Assembly: GCA_949358305.1 (NCBI GenBank)
Contig: OX442324.1
Location: forward strand, 682,001 to 746,000
Reading direction: 5' to 3'
Source of the DNA: Strigamia acuminata
Taxonomy: Eukaryota > Arthropoda > Chilopoda > Geophilomorpha > Linotaeniidae
DNA: 64,000 bases
Positions 44,093-55,272 of the stretch are shown piece by piece. The first letter of the stretch is position 1, and the number at the start of each line of letters is the position of its first letter. Position numbers and translations under genes: made by a program. The notes under the pieces were generated by a model. It ran no database searches. It was given only the letters and a program-made list of their open reading frames with translations, and had not been told where the DNA came from.

Positions 44093-44150
44093 CTGTTCAA
44101 CACGAATATCCCAATCACCATGAATTTTTTTCCCACGAAAATACTTCGAC
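44093..44150 (-). CDS. Syn: Synapsin internal exon (central domain)
   Basis: 58-nt minus-strand exon with acceptor TTTTATATAG and donor GTTAGT. The first base completes a codon begun in the previous exon, plausibly Trp. It then reads SKYFRGKKIHGDWDIRVEQ and ends in phase 0, joining directly to the exon at 10184-10275. The motif is diagnostic for synapsins (vertebrate form KYFKGKKIHGEIDIKVEQ), at the start of the conserved C domain that binds vesicles and ATP. No other synapsin exon was found upstream as far as the window end, so the preceding intron exceeds 19 kb. Confidence 0.93.
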
Positions 44151-45027
44151 CTATATAAAAATTAATACACAATATTTAAATTTTAAATAAACACACAATT
44201 TAAAAAGATATTCATATTTAAAACATATTGAAGCCACAAAAATGACTACAACATTCTACCTAGGCAATGCAAAAATAAAAAGTATACTTTTATTTATATT
44301 GTAGATATAGTCTGACGAAAGTATCGAAAAGTACACTATTTGAAGTGTTGGAGAACATTGCACAACTACATTTAATTTCATTTTAACATAATTTATTCTG
44401 TATTGATAGCCCGCTGTTAAAAACTGGGGATATTAAAATAATGTTTCTCGCATTTCTATCTCAACCTACTGTAGTACAGGATCGAACACAGCTCGAGAGC
44501 GAATAAAACTCTGGGTCCAAAATCCATGTGAAGTCTGGTAATTCAATAAATGACTTCTTGACAGAGCACCGAGGAAGCCAAAATTCAAACAAATCATTAT
44601 CAAAAATCTAGAACATTGATAGTAAATCTAGCAAAGCAACTAAAAATCAACTGAATTTTGTTGCAAATTTTATTGATCAACAGCAAATCACTCACAGCAA
44701 ATCAGCAAAGTCTGAGATTTAATTTGCTTATTAGCAAATCCTTACACAATATGAGCGAATGTCTGCCTTTTTGTCATGCACTAATCCTAGGGCTTACGCC
44801 CATAATTGTCTCCCACTTTATCCGACAAACCATCTATCAAACTGTTTTTAAATGTGTTCTGTAAACACAAGTGTTTAGTGTAGTACTTCGAGTATAATTG
44901 AATCATTACCAGCGGTGAACTGTGCTACTCTGTAGGAACCCATCTGCATCAGTGTACCAGCAGATGATGCAAATGGGTTCCTAAAACAGTTGTTATGAAA
45001 CACGTTATGTGAAACAAATTTCACTTC
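44151..45027. other. Intronic sequence, no gene
   Basis: AT-rich with one imperfect palindrome, ggaacccatctgcatcagtg / gatgatgcaaatgggttcct (44936-44983). No coding. Confidence 0.4.
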
Positions 45028-45244
45028 TGTTGGAATGGAATGTTTGTTTCATGTGACACATGCAAGGTGTTATCGCTAGGTGAGCGTTTTACGTGTGTAT
45101 TGGCGCTTGACCAATCAGATTCAGCGCATTGTATTATCTAAATACGACGTATATGTGTATTGAAATTAAACAAAGTATCATTAAGTTGTAAACCTAACTA
45201 AGTGTTGTATTATTGTATTCCCGACCTATCGAGCTAAAAACTAC
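45028..45244 (+). repeat. Cop-G 5' LTR
   Basis: TGTTGGAATGG ... AAAAACTACA, then ggacccaggactc, a diverged initiator-Met-type primer site comparable to the ggttatgggctc of Cop-H. No second LTR. Confidence 0.65.
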
Positions 45245-45353
45245 AGGACCCAGGACTCTTCTAACTGCATATGATTCAAGACTTTAGAGAACCAAACGAT
45301 CAAAGAAGTTAAAACGTTTTTACACGAATCGATTTCAAAACAAATCTTGAAAT

Positions 45354-45631
45354 ATGTCGACTGGAAGCAAAAGTTCGGCAAAAATCGAAGCATTGGGAAA
45401 AGAGAATTTTGATGCGTGGAAAGTCCAAATGAAGGCAATTTTGGAAAAGAACGACCTTTTAGTAGACATAACGTCAAAACGTCCGGAAGTCCCAGAATAC
45501 AATGGAAAAACCAAAGAAGCCACCAATACTTGAGATGTAAGCAACAGAAATGCCTAATATGAGATTATATTGAATATTAAACAGTCGGAAATTCGATTGG
45601 TAAAAAGCTGGAAAACCTCAAACGAATAGTG
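45354..45631 (+). pseudogene. Cop-G gag fragment
   Basis: ATG 45354 opens SSAKIEALGKENFDAWKVQM then KAILEKNDLL, closely like the Cop-H gag start (IEALGKENFDTWKIQM). Stops occur at 45532 and beyond, and a relic of the NxKxSEIR region follows up to the MITE. Confidence 0.85.
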
Positions 45632-46073
45632 CAGGGGTCGGCAACCTGTGGCTCGCGAGCCACGTGCGGCTCTTTCGATGTCAAGATGCCGCTCTCCAGT
45701 TCCAGGCCCAGCCCTGCAGCCGTGCTGTGAACTAGCCGGCTGAATGGGACCTAATTTAATATTGTATTAATTCAGTGACATACAATGCCTGATCGAGCTA
45801 GTAACTTATATTTTTTTTGGTTGATTGCTTGATTTTTGCAGCGCATATAATAAAAAAAACACTTTCGCAAGAACTCTATGCCTGCCACTGCCAACTGCCG
45901 TTGTCACTAGTCACTACTACAACCCAGTGGACGGTAGTGTTCAGTCTTCCTCTTACCTAATCTTAATCAAATGCCATAATATTGAAACAAAAATGTTAAT
46001 GACTCTTTAAAAACTGGGAAATTTTGTAAATTTTAACTTTTGGCTCTTCTGTCTCAAAAGGTTGCCGACCCTG
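45632..46073. mobile_element. hAT-type MITE with 8-bp duplication
   Basis: GAATAGTG at 45624-45631 and 46074-46081. Ends CAGGGGTCGGCAACC and, reverse complemented, CAGGGTCGGCAACC. 442 bp, no transposase. These ends are typical of hAT. Confidence 0.93.
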
Positions 46074-46122
46074 GAATAGTGGACAAAATTGCATATATGT
46101 TAAAAAATTAACTCATCCACTT

Positions 46123-46342
46123 TGTAGTTTTATATGTTCTGAGCGTTTTAGACAAAGGCAAGACGCGTGGTTAGGGTTTAACAGCAATGATTAATATTTT
46201 TAATTACTAACACAAGTTATATACATCAAGTGAGGGGTGCGCTCAACGCTGATTGGTTGGCACTAAAATGCGTCCACTGGACGTCGTGGGCGCACAGGTG
46301 AAACGTTCACCTGGTGATAAGACCATGCACTCAAAAATAACA
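46123..46342 (-). repeat. Cop-H 3' LTR
   Basis: On the minus strand begins TGTTATTTTTGAGTGCATGG after the purine tract caggggaag and ends AAAACTACA. Confidence 0.9.
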
Positions 46343-46379
46343 CTTCCCCTGAGTGCATGTCGTCACACATTTCAAAAGA

Positions 46380-48310
46380 TTACACAACTTTCTTTAGCCC
46401 AAGTTCTGCAATAAGCTCTTCGTGTTTTGGCTTAAATAAGCCTTTCGTTAGGACATCAGCAACCATTTTCTCTGTCTGTAGAAACTTGATGGTGACGTTG
46501 CCTCGCTCCCAGGTTTCACGGATGAAATGGTGGCAAATGTCGATCCGCCAGCGCCATGTTTACAGCTTCAGTCGACGAGGTTGCGACGGTTCGTTGTTTT
46601 CTCGCTTCCCAACATATGGCTGCGTTTGCGAGCTTGAAACTGTATCCAGTGTACGACCGTCGATCGTCCAAGCGAGCTCCCCAGTCTGCGTCGGTGTACC
46701 CAAACAAATTTTCTCCCGTTTTCTCATACTTCAAACCGAAGTTGGCCGAGTACTTCAAGTATCGCAATACTCTCTTCGCTGCAGTCCAGTGTGTTGCAGT
46801 AAAGCAGGTGTTGTACTGACTTAGCCCGCTTACGGTGTATGCGATGTCGGGTCGAGTGCAGATGGCAAGGTACATTAATGATCCGATCAAGTTTTGGTAA
46901 GGATATTCGTTCGGGTCCAATTTCTTTTCATCTGTTCCGTCCTCGTTTTTCTTGTTCTTTTGCAGTTTTGCGTTGAACTCATGGAGCATTCCGGCATCCC
47001 AAATCGATTTAAGACATCCTTTGTATATTTCTTCTGCGACATTTCAATTGATTTCGATCTTTCGTCTTGTTTAAATTCAATTCCAAGGCAATAATGTATC
47101 GGTCCCAAATCCTTCATCTTGAATTCGTTTTTCAATTTAGACTTCAACTTCTCCATGTTTTTCATGCAGTTTGTTGCGATGATGATGTCGTCCGCGTAAA
47201 TTGCGATGAGTGTGATGATGTCTCCATTTCTTTTGTGGTAAATGCGCGGGTCCGCATTTGTGGGTTTCAGGCCAAATTTGTAGCAGAGGTGGAAAACATG
47301 CACAAATAATTGTGCAAACAGTGGCAAAAGGCGTGCACGAAGCGATAATGGCGGCGCCCGACCCGGGCGCTCGTTATCGTAAGTGAGGCGACGTCTACAC
47401 GACGTGCACGAGAAAACACAAAGGAAAACGCCTAAAATTAAACTTGACACTTATAAAAGACGTGTCAAATCAAACTAAACACTTAAAAGAATAATAATGT
47501 TTAATTTAGATAAATAATACTTGCAAATGAGTCCATTTCTGGATGCGATACACAAAGGACGACTATACGTCGCCATGTTGGGAAACAAGTGATTACATAA
47601 GCGCCAGCTAGTGGCGTAATAATACATCATTAAAGAACAAATGATAACGACCGCATTATACTTAATGCTAAAAGATAAACAAGTGAATGCATCGTACCCA
47701 ATGCATAATAAGTGTGACAAATGAGCACTATAATACTAGAATTAAGTAATATATCGAATAATGATAATCGAGAGAAGCAATATCAACATATAGTATAGAC
47801 AGAATATAATATTGGAACACATTTTAGAGTATATGACGTAAGGTACGTCAACAAAATTTTCGGAGTTTTTCATCCAACTTTTTGTACTATTGTCGGCCTG
47901 ATTGTTTCAATCCGTAAAGTGCTTTCTTGAGTCGGCATACTTTTTTCTTGTCGAATTTTATGCTGGCAATCTTTTCTAGCATCTCGGGGAGGTCCATGTA
48001 AATTTCTTCCTCTATGTCACCGTTCAAGTAGGCTGTTACGACATCCATCTGGTGTACCGTCAATCCCAATTCTGCAGCGATTGCCATTACGACTCTAATC
48101 GATCCTGGTCGTGCGACGGGTGCGTACGTCTCGAAATAGTCGACTCCTGGTTGCTGTGCGTATCCCTTCGCGACTAAACGTGCTTTTCTTCGCTCGACTG
48201 ATCCCTTTGTGTTGAATTTCGTGCGCAAAACCCATCTGCTTCCGATTGTTTTTCGATTTTTCGGTCGGTCGCATAAAATCCATGTTTTATTTTCGATTAT
48301 TGCGTCGAAT
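46380..48310 (-). pseudogene. Cop-H pol, RT and RNase H
   Basis: Minus strand. RT begins near 48300 (ENKTWILC, then KARLVAKGYAQQPGV) with DVVTAYLNGDIEEEIYMDLP and KKALYGLKQSGRQ. A TAG follows (probably a former Trp codon) at about 47886. After the solo LTR, RT resumes with FGLKPTNADPRIY and IAIYADDIIIATN. RNase H has TDADWGARLDDRRSYTGY and QRTVATSSTEA. An internal deletion removes most of the segment after STEA, and the C-terminus (KMVADVLTKGLFKPKH) ends near 46383. Clearly non-functional. Confidence 0.88.
47279..47853. mobile_element. Solo LTR inside Cop-H RT
   Basis: AAATT at 47274-47278 and 47854-47858. Ends TGTAGCAG ... GTCAACA (TG...CA either way, so orientation is undecided). 575 bp, with no partner LTR or internal region. 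RT codons on both sides join in frame when it and one TSD copy are removed. It does not match the other LTRs in the window. Confidence 0.88.
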
Positions 48311-48430
48311 TGAGTGCATTTGTTAGCTTAGTGCTGTACTAGGATTGTCTTTATTTTGGGGGAATCCGTATTAATTGTGTTGAGTGTTTTCACAAGAATA
48401 TGAGTGCGTGGTTAGTGTTACAAAAATACA

Positions 48431-51400
48431 ATGGATTCGGACAAATTGGAAAGGAAGATTACATTACTGAATAGACTGAACTATGATAGTTGGAAACAAC
48501 AAGTCAAGGTACTTTTAATGCACCACGGTTGTTGGGGATTCACAGATGGAACCGAAGAGGCATTGGCACCTAGAGCATCGTGGCGTGATCGCTCCGACTA
48601 CAAACTGCAAAAAGGAAGGGCTTTCAGCTTGATCTACTATTCCATCGAGGAGCAGTATCACGAATTGCTCAGCGGGGTTGAAGATGCCAAAAAGGCGTGG
48701 GACACGCTGAAAACCAACTTCGAACCAGTCTCGAGGGCACGGATCATTCGTTTGTTGGACGAATTCTTCAGCTTGAAGTACGATCCAGCGACGGAAACAA
48801 TTGGTGTTTTCGCTGCAAAAATTAAGAATGCTGCGAAGAAGTTAGCGGACGTTAAACACAAGTTAGAAGACTTGTACCAGGCGTCTCAACTAATTAGATA
48901 TTTGCCACAAGAGTATCAATCAATTGTTCAAACTATTTATAGGTGGGAGGACATCAATTTCACCTTGGAAAAGGTAGAAACCGAATTGGTCGCGGAGGAA
49001 GGAAGGCTTGCGCAACAAAGGAGAGACTCAGGCCAAGGACCAATTGTGGATGCGTTTAGCACAGGACCAGGTTCTACGAACACTAAAAATGGTGATAATT
49101 CGTCAAAGTCCCAGCAACAGAACAATAGTCAAAACAATAGGGCAAATTACGCTGGACAAAAGGGAAGAGGATCGAATTACAGAGGTGGCAGAAACACAAG
49201 AGGAAGTTTCAGAGGAAATGGAACCGGATCAACGGGACGGGGGCCGTGTTTTCGGTGCAACCAACATGGACATTGGGTTAAAGATTGCTCAGTACAATTG
49301 CAATTGGTGTCAAACAGCAACATGAAGACAAATACGGTCGAAGAACTTGATACCGCCATGTTGGACGTTGGATTTCTCACGGAATTAAGCGAGGAAGAAA
49401 TGTTGCAGTGCAGTGGAGCCAACAATTGCTGGATTTACGACACTGGAGCGACTGGACATTTCTGCAAAGAGAGAGACCAATTTCACAATTTTCGAGAAAC
49501 TACTGGAACGATTAGTCAGGCGGACAAGAAGACCCTAATCCAGATACAAGGAGTTGGAGATGTTTGCGTCATGTGTTTAGTAGGGAATGATACGATCCCC
49601 ATAACACTGAAGAAAGTCTATTATGCACCGGATTTACGAAGGAATTTAATGTCGGGGCCGTGCATTGACGAGGCCAGGTGCAAGGTCGCTATAGGTTCGG
49701 GTTTGGTGAAAATTTACGATCCACAATGGAAAAGGCAATTGATGGAAGGAGTTAAGAAGGATAGACTCTACTACATCAGGATTAGCGATCAGAAACCCGA
49801 TCTTGAGAAGTTAAAAGAAAAGGAGAAACGCAAAGCCAGCAGCGAGCAGAAGAACGAAGAGTCATCTGGCTCGGGCAAGAACAGGTCAAATCCAGAAGAA
49901 GCAAGACTGTGGCACGAGCGATTGGGACACATTCATTTTCCGAGTGTACAGGAGATGAGTAAACGCGATGCCGTGGTTGGATTGCCTATTTTAGAAGTCC
50001 CGATAAAACAATGCGATGTTTGTGATTTGGCGAAGAAGAAGTCGATTTCACACAAGTCTTTGCCTGGAATAAGATCAAAGCAACCATTGCAACTCTTGCA
50101 TATGGACGTGTGCGGGGCGTTTGGGACGGACTCACAATAACGAACGATTATTCTCGCTACTCCACCGTCTATTTGATGAAGAAGAAGGACGAAGTATTTG
50201 ATTTGTTTCGGAAACATGCAAAAAGAATTGAGCGACTACTTGGAAAGTCGATTCTCGCCATTCGCACGGACAATGGGATGGAATTCTGTTCTCACAAATT
50301 TGGACAGTACCTTGAGGAACAAGGAATTATTCACGAGAGAACCAATGCGTACACGCACCAGCAGAACAGAGTTTCTGAGAGGCTGAACCAAACCTTGGCG
50401 AATGGAATGCGAGCCCTTATTTACGACGCACGTTTGGAGCACCGTTTTTGGGGTGAAGCGATTTTGACGTTTAACTACCTCAGAAACAGAATCGCAAAGC
50501 TAAATTCGGAGAAGACGCCGATGGAGCTCTACTATAATCGCAAGCCATCTTTACGTCATTTAAGAAAATTTGGGAGTTTATGCATAGTGCAGAAAAAGGT
50601 CCGAGACGGAAAGATAGACAACAAAGGACGACATGGAATTATGCTCGGCTACTCCAGAATTACAAAGGGCTATAGAATTTGGTTACCAGATTTTTCGAAA
50701 GTCATCGAAATGAGTGATGTAAAATTCATTGAAAGCAGGCGCGGAGTTGAAGCGTGCTGGGCCTACCGGAAAAATACACGACGTATATCGATAATTTAGA
50801 CGACAATTTGGACAATAACGATCGGCAGTATTATTCCGATGAAGATATTAGGCCACCGCTACCCCCACCATTGCCGATCAAGAAGAAAGAAGAATTACCT
50901 CAACTTAAACTAAAGACCGAATTGCCGGAAGTTCAACGAAAAGTCAATTTATCAGGAGTTGAACCGGAAGTAAAGTTGCAGGGCATTTTACCACAACCTG
51001 GGATAGATATTTTGAATCCAGTTCCGACAATACCTCCGCTTGTTTGGAGGAAAACTGAAAAAAACGAGGCCAACTGGACATAAGGATTACGAATACACGA
51101 TTGAAGGACATGATAAGCCAAAATTACGTTCCATACCCGACGTAAAACGTTATTGTGCAGACCACAACCTTCGTGTTCCAGAACATCTCTTTGAAGACAA
51201 GAGAAGAAAGAAACCTTCTGAATCGAATGTGACAACAGACGACTTTGATTTTGACTTGGAAGCAAATCATCTCGAAGTCCACATACCTAAGCGCTATGAA
51301 GAAGCAGTAGGTTTACCAGAAAAGACTGAATGGAATCAAGCTATGTGTGAAGAAATCGATACAATGCACGAACGTGAAGTATGGGGATTAGTTCCACCAC

Positions 51401-52838
51401 CGCCCAACACCAAAATAATAGGTTGCAAGTGGATCTACACAGTCAAACAGAATGAAGAAGGAGAAATTGCCCGATACAAAGCAAGGCTGGTAGTGCAAGG
51501 CTTTTCACAAGTCTATGGCGAGTCCTATGAAGAAACCTTCTCACCTGTAGTGGATTTTTCCATTGTGCGCTTTATGTTCACACTGCTCGTTTGCATGCTG
51601 AAATGGTCGTATATTCAGGCCGATGTTAAATGCGCCTATCTATACGCAAAGCTGCACAAGACAGTGTACATGCGTCAACCCAAAGGATTTGTTCATCGCG
51701 GCAAAGAAAATTACGTCTGCAAATTACTTCAAGCGATATACGGTTTGCATCAATCAGGAAGAGAATGGGGCATTGAGCTGGAGGAGACTTTATTAAAACT
51801 TGGTCTTCAACATGTCGATTGGTGCAACTGTGTTTACAAGTTCAAAAATATTGCGTATTTGATCGTGTACGTCGATGATATCGTCGTTTTCGGCAAGCGA
51901 CATGAAGATGCAATGAACGTTCTCAATATGATCAAAACGCAATTCAACCTCGTGATTTTGGGACAAACTAAGAAACTGTTAGGAGTCGAATTCTGCTCTT
52001 ACATCAAAGGTCATGCATCAACAAGGTATTACTGAGATTTCAGAACCATCTGGAGTCAGTAAAAATCAGGTCACAGCCAATGGTCAAGTCAACTATACTT
52101 ACCAAGAAACATTGTCCAAGTACGATTGAAGATTTTAAAATCATGGAGAAAATACCGTACAGAAGTCTACTTGGATCGTTAGCGTTTATAGGATCAAGGA
52201 CCAGACCTGACATGACTTATGCAATCAACATCCTAAGTCAGTTCTAATCCAATCCAGGATGGGATCACTGGCTGGTATTACTGGACTTACTTAGCTATTT
52301 AAGGACGACAAGGAACCTCGGATTGATGTTATTTCCTAACAACCGAATTGAGGTTATTGGCTACAGTGATTCTGATTATGCCAATAACCGAGACGACCAA
52401 ATTTCCGTTGGTGGAACCCTCATAACATTAGGGAATACGCCCATCTACTGGAGGACATTCAAACAGCGGAATGTGACATTGTCAACCATGGAAGCGGAAT
52501 ATGTAGCTCTCACAGAGACAGTGAAAGACTACATATGGATTGTTAGAGTATTGTACGAAATTGTCCTTGATTTGGCGAATCGATTTTACCACCGAGTATT
52601 ATGTGATAATATCTCCACAGTCGATTTTACGAAGTCAAATATCGAAAATAGAAAGACAAAGCATATCGATGTTAGATACCATTCTATACGAGAGCTTGTC
52701 AAAAGGGATAATCTTCAGGTGATACATGTAGGGACAAAGTCAAACTTCGCTGATATATTTACAAATTCGGTCGATAAAACCGATTTAGTGCAATTTTGTA
52801 ATCGTTTTTTGGTTAATCTCGATACTTTGGGTGCTTGA
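48431..52838 (+). pseudogene. Cop-I Gag-Pol, disrupted
   Basis: ATG 48431, then the same domain order as Cop-D: gag (KITLLNRLNYDSWKQQ), CFRCNQHGHWVKDC, protease WIYDTGATGHFC, LWHERLGHIHF. Breaks: a deletion of about 28 bp near 50124 removing part of the integrase after GAFGT; a one-base loss near 50750; a one-base gain near 51062 in an A-run; a deletion near 52010; and TAA near 52246. RT keeps YVDDIVVFGK and RNase H keeps YSDSDYANN and STMEAEYVAL. Protein similarity to Cop-D is high throughout, so both belong to one lineage. Confidence 0.92.
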
Positions 52839-52856
52839 TAATACGAGGGGACCGAA

Positions 52857-53172
52857 TGTTAGGTTATAGTGTGTTGTAATAGTCTGTGATATATCGTATC
52901 ATCAAGCAATAGTGTTCTTTACAGTATATACTTGTTTGTTTATGTTCGGAATTATCTGCACAATTGACTGCAGTATTTACCGTGAATAACTAGTGTATTT
53001 TGCCCAAAGGTGGCACTTTTGTATTTGGAGTCACATGACACGTGAATAAAATGTCACTTGATGTTTAGCTTCAGACATGTGAAGATGGCGCTTGTATTTT
53101 ATTTCACCACTGATGTTTTCCACACCACTGCTAAACTGGACAATTCACATAAGTTTATGCTATAAATCAACA
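52857..53172 (+). repeat. Cop-I 3' LTR
   Basis: Begins TGTTAGGTTATAG after acgaggggaccgaa and ends TATAAATCAACA. 316 bp; clearly diverged from the Cop-D LTR apart from its ends and short blocks such as catgtga and tcacttgatgttt. Confidence 0.85.
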
Positions 53173-54924
53173 CGGGGTTCGTTCGACGCTAGTTTGACGT
53201 TTTATGCCGTTTTCCCGCAAATAGATATCGAAATTCTTGTTTACATACTCTTTTCCGTTGTCTGATCGTAAAATCTTGAGAGTACATCCAGTTTCCTTCT
53301 CGCAAAATGTTCTAAACGACTTAAACGCTTCAAAAACTTCACTTTTGTGTTTCAAAAAGTATACTTTGCACCATCTCGTCGGTAAATGTTACGAAATACC
53401 TCGATCCGTTCATAGACTTTGTCGGCATTGGTCCGCAGACTTCCGAATGCACCAACTCCAACAGTTTTTCGCTTTTTGACACGGAAATGGGAAACTTTTT
53501 ACTTGCGTGCTTCCCCTTATTGCATGTCTCGCAGGTCGGCAGCTTGGCGTCCTTTTCTAACTTGATTCCATTTGCCTTTTCATTCAGCATTTTCAGGCTT
53601 GACTCGTTCAGGTGTCCAAGTCTCTTGTGCCATTCTTGAATTTTTGTACTTGCGGGTTTTTCAGGTTTTGATCCGGTTTTGACTTCGATTTCCTCTGCAG
53701 TCGCAGCATCCTGGCTCTTGTCGGCGATGTAATATAATCCATTTCTTTTTTCGGCGGTGAGTACAATTTCTCCCTTCGGGTTTATTACTTTCGCTGATTT
53801 ATCGTCAAAAATCACCTTGTGTCCCCGCTCTGTGATTTTGCCGACTGACATTAGGTTTGTTCGCAAATCTCGCACCAAAAGAGTCTCTGTCAAATCCAAC
53901 TACATATTTCCGTCCCCAGTTTTGACGACGATTTTCGCGGTCCCTTTTCCGTTGATGTTCGTACTCGCTTTACTGGCCAAATTCATTTTTTTGGTTTTTC
54001 AGGAACTCGATCGTCGAAAATGTTGAGTTGTTCGAACACATGTCCAAACACCAATTTCTCGGTCGTGACTTCTCGCTTTTCAGTGCTGTCTCGTTTTGTT
54101 CGCAGAAAAATAATTCGTACTTGGATCTCTCGGCTCTTGGTGCGCTTTCCTTCTTGCTTTTACTTTGGCAATCGGCGATTTTGTGGCCAATTTTTCCGCA
54201 ATTGTGGCACTTGTATTTAAAAGCTGGCTTCTCGGTCGAATTTGAATTTTCGTCGCCATATTTCTTCGGTTGCTTAAGTTTTTGAAATGTTTTTCTGGCC
54301 ATCATGGCGTCCGACACTTCTTCTTTTCTCTTTCCGCGGGCGATCGACTCGTCTCTTTATTTTTTCCTCCAAAACTTCCAGTGAGGGTAATTCGTCGCGG
54401 GTTTCCATTGCGCATCGGAAGTTGTCGTAGGAGTCTGGCAAACTTAGCAGTAGTAGAATCGTCGTAAAATCTTCGGGTATTTCGAAATCCATGTCTAGTA
54501 GTTTGTCTACCAGTTCGGAGAATTCTTTTAGGTGATTCTCCACATTTTCCCCCTCTGCCATTTTGTGCGTTGCAAGTCTTTTCAATAATTTGATTTTCTT
54601 TGCCGGTCCTTTCGATTGGTACGTACTGTGTAACTTTCTCCATAATTTATTTGCAGTGTCACAATTCTTTGTTTGCCGAAGTTCTGACGGCTTCATGTTC
54701 AACAATATGTCGTATTTTGTGTTTCTGTCACTCACGTCCCAGTTCTCGGCGGCTTTTCTCGTTTTTTCGTTGTGTGGTACAACCACTGGTCGTTCCAGTG
54801 TTTCGTCCGCGTACTTTAGGAGGTCGTTTTTCCCCAGGATTGCTTCCATTTGGATCTTCCACGTGTCAAAGTTCTCCTTTCCTAACGCTTCGATTCGATC
54901 CGAATTTCCGCCGGTGTTTGCCAT
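53173..54924 (-). pseudogene. Cop-H gag, protease and integrase start
   Basis: ATG 54924 (MANTGGNSDRIEALGKENF). Gag runs to a frameshift near 54300, then zinc knuckle CHNCGKIGHKIADC. The protease region reads NWCLDMCSNNSTF, so the D(S/T)G active site is not readable. The GAG-pre-integrase finger (EWHKRLGHL ... CETCNKGKH) and integrase (LELVHSEVCGPMPTKSMNGS) follow, with a frameshift near 53350 before RSDNGKEYVNKNF. The coding is cut at ERTP by Cop-I. The first integrase Asp is Glu, as in Cop-E. Confidence 0.88.
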
Positions 54925-55030
54925 CGTTTCTCAGTTTTATTTTCGAAAAACGTTTGTGTTAAATACGTTTCAACTTCCTCGATCGTTCTGGTACAAAACT
55001 TGATGTTTTTATGCGCGGTGGAAGCTGGCT

Positions 55031-55042
55031 GAGCCCATAACC
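55031..55042 (-). other. Cop-H primer binding site
   Basis: Minus strand GGTTATGGGCTC directly after the LTR end ACTACA; internal initiator-Met tRNA complement. Confidence 0.88.
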
Positions 55043-55267
55043 TGTAGTTTTATATGTTCTGAGCATTTTAGACAAAGGCAAGACGTGTGGTTAGGGTTTA
55101 ACAGCAATGACTAATATTTTTAATTACTAACACAAGTTATATAAGTTACATCAAGTGAGGGGTGCGCTCAACGCTGATTGGTTGGCACTAAAATGCGTCC
55201 ACTGGACGTCGTGGGCGCACAGGTGAAACGTTCACCTGGTGATAAGACCATGCACTTAAAAATAACA
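55043..55267 (-). repeat. Cop-H 5' LTR
   Basis: Same ends as the 3' LTR. Carries an extra agtta near 55145 and substitutions such as agacgtgtgg for agacgcgtgg. Confidence 0.9.
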
Positions 55268-55272
55268 CACTT

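Larger units (their letters stand above)
45028..46117 (+). mobile_element. Cop-G: copia 5' remnant, hit by a hAT MITE
   Basis: LTR followed by the start of gag on the plus strand. Gag resembles that of Cop-H. It is broken at 45632 by a hAT MITE and ends at or near the Cop-H insertion site; I found no continuation beyond 55272. Confidence 0.75.
48319..53172 (+). mobile_element. Cop-I: older relative of Cop-D, 5' LTR lost
   Basis: Plus strand, inserted in the Cop-H integrase. It starts within its own leader (ttagcttagtgctg, homologous to 28337 in Cop-D) and has a 3' LTR ending aatcaaca. The missing 5' LTR and the missing 1.2 kb or so of Cop-H are most simply one deletion across the left junction. 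Confidence 0.85.
46123..55267 (-). mobile_element. Cop-H: Ty1/copia element containing a solo LTR and Cop-I
   Basis: CACTT at 46118-46122 and 55268-55272 proves that the two coding halves belong to one insertion. LTRs of 220 and 225 bp differ by about four substitutions and a 5-bp indel. Part of the integrase and the start of RT are missing where Cop-I sits. Confidence 0.92.

Noticed and set aside
46357-46824. 155-codon plus-strand ORF
   Set aside because: It is antisense to the Cop-H RNase H/RT coding remnant. The opposite frame carries the recognisable motifs.
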